Source of the DNA: Saccharofermentans sp.
GTDB lineage: Bacteria; Bacillota; Clostridia; Saccharofermentanales; Saccharofermentanaceae
Length of the DNA stretch: 46,116 bases
Direction: 5' to 3'
Assembly (NCBI GenBank): GCA_024683485.1
Contig: JAIKYD010000108.1
Location: 1 to 46,116 of the forward strand
Under the pieces are notes generated by a model. That model was not told where the DNA came from, searched no databases, and worked only from the letters and a program-made list of their open reading frames with translations. Below, piece by piece: positions 33,269 to 41,409 of the stretch. The first letter of the stretch is position 1, and every line of letters begins with the position of its first letter. A program made the position numbers and the translations under genes.

Positions 33269-34304
33269 ACAATCTAAAAAGACGCTTATTCTCATGACTG
33301 CCGCAGTTATTTTCATGGCTGCGCTTCTGTCGGCATTTGCTGTTTGGCAGATACACAATTACGAGCAGGGCGTTGCTGAACTATATGCTCAGGAACAGGA
33401 TGGATATGTGGAGATCGTGGCCAGGCAGATCGAGCTTTACGGTGACATCGCAGGTGATGCTTTCGTTGAGGATACCATCAAGATGCTCGATTCAACATCT
33501 CAGCGTTATTGGACACTCGATAACTCAGAATACTTTCTTTTTGTAAAGAGTATCAGTGAGACCAACGTTTATAAGACATTCTCTACAGATACTTTCTATA
33601 ACACCCAAAGTGCTAAGGATTTCCTCGGAACACTCATCAAAGGAAGGGTCAGACATTCCATAATCTCACTTGAAGGCGTGAAATATGTAGCGTCAGGAAT
33701 TATATTCGAATATAACGGCACTGATTACAGACTCTGTCTTCTTACTGATTACGAGATCATGCTGACCAATAACGCATATCTGAGCAGCAAGCTTTATCTC
33801 CTGATCGTTCTTATTCTTCTTATTGCGCTTCTGGTCATAGCGGTTATCTATTTCACGGTAAAACTGATCGAAGCAAGACGTAAAACCGATGATATCAGGA
33901 AGGTTAACACCGAACTCAACAACTATATAGATTATCTTGATAATGTCGTCATGGGAAGGAATCAGGCTGCCATTATTACAGGCGAAGGCAAGATCTTAAG
34001 ACTGCTGCACAGGGTCGATGAGAGAGGCGTATACCCGTGTGCTTTTGTGAAGATCAATCTTGATGTCGAATCTATGATGAGCTTCTATTCCACAAACAGC
34101 AAACTGCTGGGTGACGATGTGGTGTGGCTCAGATACCGTAAGGATGGTTTTATGCTTGTCTTTGGTGATAAGACCGCTGAAGAGGCTATGAAGATAGTTG
34201 AAGACAAACTGCCGAAGGAGAGTATTCCTGAAGATATCATGGCCTACAATACGGATGAATCGACATATGCCACATATTTGTACGAAGCCCTGGTTAATAC
34301 TTAA
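33261..34304 (+). CDS. Membrane sensor with degenerate GGDEF domain
   Basis: A 347-residue protein. Membrane segments at about 9-28 and 178-200 flank a ~150-residue extracytoplasmic domain of Cache-like size. After a helical linker (to about 225) comes a region spaced like a GGDEF domain: FVKINLDVESMMSFYSTNSKLLGDD in place of the metal-binding LDxDxFKxIND..GD stretch, and RYRKDGFMLVF where GGDEF would sit. The catalytic Gly-Gly-Asp-Glu set is lost, so it should not make c-di-GMP, but it could bind GTP or c-di-GMP and gate the glycosyltransferase upstream. The family assignment is inferred from pattern spacing. It overlaps the glycosyltransferase by eight bases. Confidence 0.6.
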   Translation: MNKQSKKTLILMTAAVIFMAALLSAFAVWQIHNYEQGVAELYAQEQDGYVEIVARQIELYGDIAGDAFVEDTIKMLDSTSQRYWTLDNSEYFLFVKSISETNVYKTFSTDTFYNTQSAKDFLGTLIKGRVRHSIISLEGVKYVASGIIFEYNGTDYRLCLLTDYEIMLTNNAYLSSKLYLLIVLILLIALLVIAVIYFTVKLIEARRKTDDIRKVNTELNNYIDYLDNVVMGRNQAAIITGEGKILRLLHRVDERGVYPCAFVKINLDVESMMSFYSTNSKLLGDDVVWLRYRKDGFMLVFGDKTAEEAMKIVEDKLPKESIPEDIMAYNTDESTYATYLYEALVNT

Positions 34305-34316
34305 GGAGGATGGAAA

Positions 34317-34763
34317 ATGCTCAGATATTACAGAATAAAAGCTTATCTTAATGCAAGTCACTTTGTTGTTTTCGATGGTAAGAAAGGTGACATTCATCCT
34401 CATACCTGGGAGTTTGTGGCTACTGTCTATACAACCAAAGACGATATTATCAAGTTTACGGAACCTGAGAAAGTCATAATGAGCATTTTCGAACCTTACC
34501 AGAATAAGGTTATGAATGAGCTTGCTCCATTTGATGCAATAATACCCTCGCTCGAAAACATGACCGAGTATTTCGCGGGCCAGATTTCAGAGGCTGTCAA
34601 ACCTATGGAATATCACCTCAGAAGATTTGAAGGCAGCGAGACTCCTGTCAGAACATACGGTGTCAGATTCCCTGAAGCGGACGGTACTGAGGACAGGAAT
34701 GATGAGGATGAAGTTGAAGCTGCATTAGGCAGACTGGAGAGAAGTTTTGAGTTTGACAACTAA
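34317..34763 (+). CDS. 6-pyruvoyl-tetrahydropterin synthase-related protein
   Basis: A 148-residue protein resembling the PTPS/QueD fold in the XrtG-associated version. The zinc-site pattern is suggested by His in NASHFVVF and the pair in DIHPHTWEF. The rest departs from true PTPS, so pterin chemistry is doubtful. GGAGG precedes ATG 34317, 12 bases after the previous stop. Its end overlaps the next gene by 17 bases. Presence next to xrtG and the glycosyltransferase is a known hallmark of this locus, but the function there is not established. Confidence 0.8.
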   Translation: MLRYYRIKAYLNASHFVVFDGKKGDIHPHTWEFVATVYTTKDDIIKFTEPEKVIMSIFEPYQNKVMNELAPFDAIIPSLENMTEYFAGQISEAVKPMEYHLRRFEGSETPVRTYGVRFPEADGTEDRNDEDEVEAALGRLERSFEFDN

Positions 34764-37242
34764 GAAGACAATAACAGCTTTCATCAGCTTATTCATAAAT
34801 CTTTTTGTTGCCTGTGTAATCGTTTGGGTAGTAAGCCGTGGAGAAGTATTATTCAACGGCTCTGATACTATGTACCATATTTACAGAGGGGACTGGATCT
34901 TGAAATCTGTTGAAGCCGGAGATATATGGCCTCTTTATAATCCTATCTGGTATAACGGCGTCGAACTGATGCGTTATTGGCCCCCGGTTGCGGCATATGT
35001 TATGGCTTTTTGCCAGTTTATTGCCAGGAGTTTTCCGGTTATTTTTCCTTCTTATTATGTATTTGAAGGATTTGCGGTTTATTGCGGACTTGTTCATTTA
35101 GTCGGTGCGTTTTCCTGGACAACTGTCGGATTTATAAAGAACAGACCGTTTTTGGGTGCTTTGATCGGTGTTTTGTGGTTTTTTATGCCACAGAGTTTAT
35201 ATGTAATGTTTACAGAGGGAAATCTTCCAAGATGCCTGATCATGGCTGTTTTCCCTTTGGCATTTGTTTTTATCAACGAGTATTTGAAGAAAGGCGGCGT
35301 CAGATACTTCGTTGGAACCGCAGTCATGTTTTTTATCATGTGTGCTTGCCATGTTGGTTATACAGGAATGGTGGCAATAGCGTGTCTAATCTATTTCCTG
35401 GTTTACAGGCTTTGCGTTTTTACCGGCATGAACAAACTCCAGAAATCAGGCAAAAGAGATCTGGAGATAATAGTGGCGGTAATATCCGGATTCCTGTTAA
35501 GCGGAATATTCCTTTTTCCGGCACTTAAAGGAGGACTTGCATCCAATTCCGCAAGTGCTGGTCAGGCGGCCACACATTTTTTCCAAAGCATATTCATTAC
35601 ACTAAACCCTGTTAAGAAGATTAGAGACGGATACGCTCCATCATATTTTGGAATCATTTCGTTTCTGCTCGCAATATTTGGTGCAGTGGTCAGCAAGAAA
35701 CGCGCACGGGCAGGGTTTATTACAGGTGCGGTAATCGTTTTCCTGACGACAAATACTGCAGCACCTGTAATTCAGTCGTTGCCCGGAGGATCGCTTATGT
35801 GGATGCTCAGGTTCCTGCAGATAGCAGCAGCTATGATCCTTTATTCAATGCTTGAATGGGACAGTCTGAAAAGACCGGTTCTTGCTGTTGTTGTTGCTTT
35901 GCTGGCTTTGGACTGCGCAGCTCCGATTGCGGCTATGATACCAAAAAAGGACGAACCTTCTGTGGCCAGGTATTTTGACACCATGGCTGAATATTCTTTG
36001 ATAGATGAAGCTAAAGAACTGACAAACAGCCGTATTGCTTTGATAGATGATATTAATCCTTTGATGAACGGTGTGTTCTATCTCACAGATTATGGAGAGC
36101 CGGTTAATCAGTTGTTTGGTCAGGGCTGGGAAGCTGCATCTACGTCAATGCAGATTTCACAGATAAATGAATCATATAACAGCGGATACTATTATTTCCT
36201 GTTTGACAGGCTTTTGGAGTATGGCTGTGATACTGTGCTGATCAAGAAAGATGCAACCGATGCATATCCTTTTAATGCGGTTGAAGTTGATCTTGCTGCT
36301 GCAGCACGGGGATACATCAAGGAATATGATGAAGGTTATTTTGCTGTATATCATCATAAGGATGTTGAAGGGACATATGGTACGATAAGCACTTATGATG
36401 GTATAGCAATCGGCAACGGTGCTTATTATATTTCGATGATGTTCCCGACGATATGTGAAGCTCCAAGCGAATATATCGATGACTTCACGCTAGAAGAACT
36501 TTCAGGTTACGAGACTATTTACCTTGACGGATTCCTTTATCATGATGTTGAAGCGGCTGAGGATCTCATAACAAAGGCTGCCGAAGCAGGATCGAAGGTA
36601 TATGTTCTTGCTGACGGAATTCCCGAAAACTATCAGAGCAAAACAAACAGATTTCTTGGAGTTGAATGCCAGTCTGTAGAGTTTGATAACGGATTCCCGA
36701 CGTTCTATACAAGAGATTTAGGTGATATAGAACTTGCACTGTTCCCTGATGAATTCAAGCAGTGGAAGACTGTTTATATGAATGGCCTGACTGAAGTGCT
36801 TGGATACTCTGAAGTGCTGGATGAGCAAATGCCTTTCTGGGGTAAAGGTACAAACGATAACATAACGTTTATCGGATTCAACCTTACATATTATTATTCA
36901 AAAACTAGGGATAAGAACGTAGGCGCCATTCTTGCAGGGATCATTGATGTCAGCGAGTATGAAGTTCCGGAAAGGGAAATCGTTCCGATAGACATAACGT
37001 ACGGTACAGATTCTATTACTGTTTCATCCCCCCAAGATAACGTAAACACTTCCATTGCTTGGCATGATATATTCCGCGGGGATTTCAGGACTTTCAACAG
37101 ACTGGTATTTGTTGATAGCGGTGAAACAGTTATTACATACGGTTATCCGTATTTGATACAAGGCAGTCTTATGTCATTTGCAGGAGTTGTAACTGCCGGA
37201 ATAATGATCTTTTTCATCAGGCGGAAGAGAGAAGAGTTTTAA
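34747..37242 (+). CDS. Large polytopic membrane protein, XrtG locus (GT-C-like)
   Basis: An 831-residue protein. About eleven helices span residues 10-405, with an exposed loop after helix 1 holding NGSDTMYHIYRGDW and NPIWYNGVELMRYWPP, typical of GT-C-type lipid-linked sugar transferases and of the PTPS-related membrane family. A large exposed domain (about 405-800) and one last helix with basic tail RRKREEF follow. It may flip, polymerise or transfer a glycan for the sorted protein; this is inference. Start is TTG 34747 with GGAG seven bases upstream, inside the end of the PTPS-like gene. It closes the six-gene operon. Confidence 0.75.
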   Translation: MSLTTKKTITAFISLFINLFVACVIVWVVSRGEVLFNGSDTMYHIYRGDWILKSVEAGDIWPLYNPIWYNGVELMRYWPPVAAYVMAFCQFIARSFPVIFPSYYVFEGFAVYCGLVHLVGAFSWTTVGFIKNRPFLGALIGVLWFFMPQSLYVMFTEGNLPRCLIMAVFPLAFVFINEYLKKGGVRYFVGTAVMFFIMCACHVGYTGMVAIACLIYFLVYRLCVFTGMNKLQKSGKRDLEIIVAVISGFLLSGIFLFPALKGGLASNSASAGQAATHFFQSIFITLNPVKKIRDGYAPSYFGIISFLLAIFGAVVSKKRARAGFITGAVIVFLTTNTAAPVIQSLPGGSLMWMLRFLQIAAAMILYSMLEWDSLKRPVLAVVVALLALDCAAPIAAMIPKKDEPSVARYFDTMAEYSLIDEAKELTNSRIALIDDINPLMNGVFYLTDYGEPVNQLFGQGWEAASTSMQISQINESYNSGYYYFLFDRLLEYGCDTVLIKKDATDAYPFNAVEVDLAAAARGYIKEYDEGYFAVYHHKDVEGTYGTISTYDGIAIGNGAYYISMMFPTICEAPSEYIDDFTLEELSGYETIYLDGFLYHDVEAAEDLITKAAEAGSKVYVLADGIPENYQSKTNRFLGVECQSVEFDNGFPTFYTRDLGDIELALFPDEFKQWKTVYMNGLTEVLGYSEVLDEQMPFWGKGTNDNITFIGFNLTYYYSKTRDKNVGAILAGIIDVSEYEVPEREIVPIDITYGTDSITVSSPQDNVNTSIAWHDIFRGDFRTFNRLVFVDSGETVITYGYPYLIQGSLMSFAGVVTAGIMIFFIRRKREEF

Positions 37243-37245
37243 CAC

Positions 37246-37261
37246 ATAGACAAGTGTCTAT
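37246..37261 (+). repeat. Short inverted repeat after the XrtG operon
   Basis: ATAGACA-ag-TGTCTAT, two 7-base arms with a 2-base centre, four bases after the stop codon. The loop is too small for a good terminator, so it may be a protein-binding site. Confidence 0.4.
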
Positions 37262-37310
37262 ATAATATGATTTTACGCTTAAAAATTCTTTTGATATTTG
37301 ACCAAATGCT

Positions 37311-37339
37311 TTGACAACTCATGTTGTCAACAATATTAT
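37311..37339 (+). promoter_or_regulatory. Promoter with overlapping palindromic operator
   Basis: TTGACA (37311-37316), 17-base spacer, TATTAT (37334-37339). The -35 and most of the spacer form a perfect palindrome at 37311-37330: TTGACAAC, tcat, GTTGTCAA. A repressor bound there would block RNA polymerase. It drives the Na/Pi cotransporter gene. Confidence 0.7.
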
Positions 37340-37403
37340 TATGTGTAACCAGAAGTAGTGCGTTAAGAATGATTATGGATAGCCGATTGGAGGCATGTCA
37401 CTT

Positions 37404-39125
37404 ATGGTAGATGTTTGGCCGGCGTTATTGGGGCTTTGCTCCGGAATGGCCTTGTTCCTTTATAGCGTTAAGATAACAAGCGGAAGTTTACAGGCTATAG
37501 CGGGAGACAAATTAAAGAATATTCTCGCAAAACTCACAGGGAACAGGATCATGGGTGTGCTGGTAGGTGCCTTTATCACAGCCCTGATCCAGTCATCAAC
37601 TGCAACATCTGTAATGTCAGTTGGATTCGTTAACGCCGGACTCATGAACCTCTATCAGGCATTGTGGGTTATTATGGGTGCCAATATCGGTACAAATATT
37701 ACTGCCCAGCTCATTGCCTTCGATGTCGGAGCGGCAGCTCCTGTCATTGCTCTTCTGGGTACATTTTTTTGTCTGCTTACCAAGGATAAAAAACTCAGAA
37801 GTATAGGTGAAGCCGTTGCCGGACTGGGCTTTATCTTTGTTGCGATGTCACTTATGAAGGATTCTATGGCTCCGCTTAGTGAGATGGACATCGTTAAAGA
37901 TATCTTTGCCTCTATTAATAATCCTTTTATTGGAATCATAGTTGGTATCATCTTTGTAATCATCATCCAGAGTTCTGCTGCCGGTGTCGGCGTTCTGCAA
38001 GCTATGGCAATGTCTGCTTCTGGTGCACAGCTCATTACTTTGGAACAGGCTATGTTCATTATCTTCGGTCTTAATATCGGAACCTGTGTTACTGCAGTAT
38101 TTGCCTCCATCGGAGGTTCCCGCAATGCTACGAGAGCAGGTATGCTTCACATGTTGTTCAATGTTATCGGTACGGCAATCTTCACGACTGCGTACTATCT
38201 GTTTCCGGTAGCTGACTGGGTAAGAGCTCTGTCACCTAATGATGTGGCCAGACAATTCGCTAATATGCACCTTGTATTTAACCTTGCTTCGACCATCATT
38301 CTTCTGCCTTTCGGCGGACTGATCGTTAAACTTGTTAAGATCATTGTTCCTGACAAGGCAGGCGGCGAGATGGACGTTAAGTGTCTTAAATACTTGAAGC
38401 CAAACATGCTCAGTACTGATAACCAATTAGGTCTTGAAGTTCTGATAAGAGCTCTCTGCAATGAGATCAGCAGAATGCTCGTGATGGCTGGTGATAATGT
38501 CCAGATGAGCATAGAAGCAGTCCTGGATAATAATGAGAAGAAACAGCAGATCATTAATGAGACAGAAGAATATGTTGATTATCTCAACAAAGAGATATCG
38601 TATTATATTTCCCACGCAATGGTTTTCGATATGTCGGAGAAGGATGCCGTTACGATGAGTGCCTTGTTCAAGATAACTGGAAACATCGAGAGAATGGGAG
38701 ATCACGCCACAAATATCTCGGGATATGCAAATCTGCTTGAGAGCAAGGGCTTAAAGCTTTCGGAGAAGGCAAGAGCTGAAGTCAGCCAGATGGTAACCAC
38801 GACCAAAGATGCATACAACATTCTTCTTGGAAGCAAACCGGGATCTGTTCATATAAGAATGGCTCAGATGGAGCAGAAGATCGATGACATGACAGAGGAT
38901 TACAGGGAACATCAGCTGGAGAGACTGAAGTCCGGTGTATGTTCCGGCGATGCATGCGTTATTTACTCCGAGATGCTTACGGATTTTGAGAGATTAGGCG
39001 ACCATATGCTCAATATTGCTGAAGCTACTGCGGAGTCCAAGCGTATAGCTTTTGTGATTCCTGATGAGAGTGAGCCTGAAGAAAAGGGTAAGAGCAAAGG
39101 TAAAGCTGCAGCTGCAAAGGCTTGA
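37404..39125 (+). CDS. Na/Pi cotransporter with PhoU-like C-terminal domain
   Basis: A 573-residue NptA/YjbB-type protein. Two inverted Na_Pi_cotrans repeats carry the signature QSS motifs: LIQSSTATSVMSVGFVNAG near residue 55 and IIQSSAAGVGVLQAMAMSA near 190, each followed by NIGT. From about residue 345 a helical PhoU-like domain follows (ITGNIERMGDHATNISGYAN, then DFERLGDHMLNIAEAT), ending in a Lys/Ala-rich tail. Such proteins move phosphate with sodium, in some bacteria outward, or act in phosphate sensing. GGAGG at 37389-37393 suits ATG 37404 (ten bases) better than ATG 37395 (one base). The promoter carries a palindromic operator. Confidence 0.88.
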   Translation: MVDVWPALLGLCSGMALFLYSVKITSGSLQAIAGDKLKNILAKLTGNRIMGVLVGAFITALIQSSTATSVMSVGFVNAGLMNLYQALWVIMGANIGTNITAQLIAFDVGAAAPVIALLGTFFCLLTKDKKLRSIGEAVAGLGFIFVAMSLMKDSMAPLSEMDIVKDIFASINNPFIGIIVGIIFVIIIQSSAAGVGVLQAMAMSASGAQLITLEQAMFIIFGLNIGTCVTAVFASIGGSRNATRAGMLHMLFNVIGTAIFTTAYYLFPVADWVRALSPNDVARQFANMHLVFNLASTIILLPFGGLIVKLVKIIVPDKAGGEMDVKCLKYLKPNMLSTDNQLGLEVLIRALCNEISRMLVMAGDNVQMSIEAVLDNNEKKQQIINETEEYVDYLNKEISYYISHAMVFDMSEKDAVTMSALFKITGNIERMGDHATNISGYANLLESKGLKLSEKARAEVSQMVTTTKDAYNILLGSKPGSVHIRMAQMEQKIDDMTEDYREHQLERLKSGVCSGDACVIYSEMLTDFERLGDHMLNIAEATAESKRIAFVIPDESEPEEKGKSKGKAAAAKA

Positions 39126-39196
39126 TCTGTCGGTCAGCTGCTGATAATACATAGAGAATCATCTATATGATTAAGGTTTTTCTTTGGAGATAGTTA

Positions 39197-39766
39197 ATGA
39201 ATCCGTCAGAGAATAAAATAGTAAATGTTGTCCTGTTTGAACCTGAGATCCCACAGAATACAGGCAATATCATGCGCACATGTGTTGCTGCCGGAGCATC
39301 TCTTCATATAATCGGACCTGTTGGATTCGACATTGATAATCCTGAATTCAGGAGAGCATCGACAAACCACATAACATGGGCTGAATACACACTTTACGAT
39401 TCATGGAATAGCTTTGCAGAGCAGAATGACGGTGAGTATTATTTCATGACAAGGTACGGCAAAGTGCCGCCTTCTGATATAGATTTCCGCAAGGCTTCAG
39501 AGGATTCAAAGATATATCTTATTTTCGGAAAGGAAAGTACGGGGATACCGGGAGAGATACTCAGGGCAAATCTTGACAGATGTTTCAGGATACCGATGAA
39601 TGCAGACTGCCGGTGTCTTAACCTCTCGAATGCCTGTGCTGTTGCAATATATGAAGTATTAAGACAGTTAGGATACCCGGGTCTTTCGTTTACCGAGGAA
39701 CAGAAGGGTGAGGACTTCATCGAACAGAATTATTCATACGATGCAACATTAAGAAGGAAAAAATAA
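39197..39766 (+). CDS. trmL: tRNA (cytidine(34)-2'-O)-methyltransferase TrmL
   Basis: A 189-residue SPOUT methyltransferase with EPEIPQNTGNIMRTC, the knotted-domain motif FGKESTGIP, and LNLSNACAVAIYEVL. TrmL methylates the wobble 2'-OH of tRNA-Leu isoacceptors using S-adenosylmethionine. Length is slightly above the usual ~155 because of a C-terminal extension. TTGGAGA precedes ATG 39197. It could be transcribed with the cotransporter gene 71 bases upstream. A shared-family terminator follows at once. Confidence 0.93.
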   Translation: MNPSENKIVNVVLFEPEIPQNTGNIMRTCVAAGASLHIIGPVGFDIDNPEFRRASTNHITWAEYTLYDSWNSFAEQNDGEYYFMTRYGKVPPSDIDFRKASEDSKIYLIFGKESTGIPGEILRANLDRCFRIPMNADCRCLNLSNACAVAIYEVLRQLGYPGLSFTEEQKGEDFIEQNYSYDATLRRKK

Positions 39767-39800
39767 ACGGCTGCCTCAATTGCAAATACGGGACAGCCGT
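39767..39800. terminator. Bidirectional terminator between trmL and zinc-ribbon gene
   Basis: ACGGCTG (39767-39773) pairs with CAGCCGT (39794-39800), continued by CTC/GGG-type pairs after one mismatch. On the minus strand TTTATTTTTTCC follows. It is the fourth and most divergent member of the recurring hairpin family. Confidence 0.7.
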
Positions 39801-39835
39801 CATAATATCTCCGTTATATCAGGGTTATATCAGGA

Positions 39836-40639
39836 TCAGAAATCCACTCTGAATCCTTCGATGTGCAGGACTCCGCTGACGTAGCCCTTATCAGTTGTAA
39901 CGAAATCTCCATCAATTACATAATCAGGAGATTCAGAATCTACTGAATAACCGGTATCGTAAATATCTGACCAATCAAAACTGTCAAAATCTCCTCCAAG
40001 GGAATCACTGAGAGCAGAACCGATTAATGTCCAAATAAAGGCCTGGAAAACAAATGCGATGATAGAACCCAGCACTGTAAGGATCAGACCTGCTATTGCC
40101 TTGCCTTTGCCGGGAGCTTTCTTCTTGGCAATACCAATGATCGAGAAGATCAATCCAAAAAGACCAAGTAAATAGGGAAGAAACGGAATCCAGGCAAAAA
40201 CAAAAGTAAGGATACCGAATACCAGACCTGCAGTAGCAGCACCGTTTTTAGGCTTTGCCGGTGCTGCGGCTGCCGTAACGATTACAGGCTGGGCATAAAC
40301 AGGCTGCTGGTAAACCTGCTGAACCGGTTGTGCAGCAGCCTGCTGGTAAACTGGCTGCTGATAGACAGGCTGAGCCTGCTGGGGAACAGGTTGTACTGCA
40401 GGTTGAACAACGGGTTGAGCAATGGGTTGTGCTACAAGTTGGGGTGCAGGCTGAACCGGCTGTGCCACCTGTTGTACTACGGGGACAGGCTGAACTGCAG
40501 GTTCTGCCGGCTGCACTGCCTGCTGAATTACAGGGGCCTGTTGAATTACAGGCTCTTCCGGCTTAGGTGCGGGAGATCCGCAGTTAGTGCAAAATGACTG
40601 ATCGTCAGGAATATAAGAACCACATGATTCACAATACAT
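39836..40639 (-). CDS. Zinc-ribbon, Pro/Gln-rich membrane protein (DUF4190-like)
   Basis: A 267-residue protein. It opens with a zinc ribbon (YCESCGSYIPDDQSFCTNCG, two C-x-x-C pairs), then about 100 residues of low-complexity QPV/QQA/VYQQP repeats, two or three membrane helices (GLVFGILTFVFAWIPFLPYL and the glycine-rich IAGLILTVLG), and an acidic C-terminus. The helix part resembles DUF4190. GGGGGGAG precedes ATG 40639; the longer frame to 40654 is not needed. It follows the importer ATPase by 20 bases, so it is the last gene of that operon. The permease there has a similar zinc ribbon. Confidence 0.75.
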   Translation of the reverse strand: MYCESCGSYIPDDQSFCTNCGSPAPKPEEPVIQQAPVIQQAVQPAEPAVQPVPVVQQVAQPVQPAPQLVAQPIAQPVVQPAVQPVPQQAQPVYQQPVYQQAAAQPVQQVYQQPVYAQPVIVTAAAAPAKPKNGAATAGLVFGILTFVFAWIPFLPYLLGLFGLIFSIIGIAKKKAPGKGKAIAGLILTVLGSIIAFVFQAFIWTLIGSALSDSLGGDFDSFDWSDIYDTGYSVDSESPDYVIDGDFVTTDKGYVSGVLHIEGFRVDF

Positions 40640-40659
40640 AACTTCTCCCCCCAATTCAA

Positions 40660-41409
40660 TTACAATACTTTCTGTAAGAAAGATTTAAGCCTGTCATTCT
40701 GAGGATTTGTAAAAATCTCATCAGGTGTGTTTTCTTCAATGATTTTACCACAATCCATAAAAATAACGCGAGTTCCGACTTCCCTTGCAAATCCCATCTC
40801 GTGAGTGACGCAGACCATGGTCATTCCTGCTTTTGCAAGTTTCTTCATTACATCAAGAACTTCACCGACCATTTCAGGATCCAAAGCACTTGTAGGTTCA
40901 TCGAAAAGCATAACTTCAGGATCCATTGCAAGAGCCCTGACTATGGCAATCCTCTGTTTCTGTCCGCCGGACAGCTGGGAAGGATAAGCATTGGCTCTGT
41001 CTTCCAGTCCGACTCTGGCAAGAAGAGCCAGAGCTTTTTTCTCGGCAACATCTTTTGGCAAACCATGAAGCTTCATAGGAGCGATAGTCATGTTGCGGAG
41101 TATAGTCAGGTGAGGGAAGAGGTTAAAGTGCTGAAACACCATCCCCATATTCTGTCTCAGCAGATTGATATCCGTTGAAGGAGCAGTTATATCCTGACCT
41201 TCGAAAGTGATTGTTCCTGATGTGGGGCGTTCCAAAAGGTTAAGCGATCTTAAAAATGTCGATTTGCCGGAACCTGACGGTCCGATGATCACAACAACTT
41301 CGCCCTTCTTTATGTCAGTGGTAATACCATCCAGTGCTTTGATGGCTTCGCCGTTATAGTATTTTTTTAGATCCTTTACGGATATGATCACATGATTATC
41401 AACGTTCAC
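40660..41409 (-). CDS. Polar amino-acid ABC importer ATPase (GlnQ-like)
   Basis: A 249-residue ATPase with Walker [11 protein letters not shown]-loop [10 protein letters not shown], signature LSGGQKQR, Walker [15 protein letters not shown] and H-loop [12 protein letters not shown], the signature set of the GlnQ/HisP group. The start is GTG 41409, ten bases after AGGAGG and inside the end of the permease gene (11-base overlap); the frame to 41442 is upstream of the ribosome site. Confidence 0.93.
   Translation of the reverse strand: MNVDNHVIISVKDLKKYYNGEAIKALDGITTDIKKGEVVVIIGPSGSGKSTFLRSLNLLERPTSGTITFEGQDITAPSTDINLLRQNMGMVFQHFNLFPHLTILRNMTIAPMKLHGLPKDVAEKKALALLARVGLEDRANAYPSQLSGGQKQRIAIVRALAMDPEVMLFDEPTSALDPEMVGEVLDVMKKLAKAGMTMVCVTHEMGFAREVGTRVIFMDCGKIIEENTPDEIFTNPQNDRLKSFLQKVL

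Noticed and set aside
40328..40597. Plus-strand frames over the Pro/Gln repeat
   Set aside because: Repetitive DNA gives long open frames on both strands; only the minus strand has a start signal, zinc ribbon and membrane helices.
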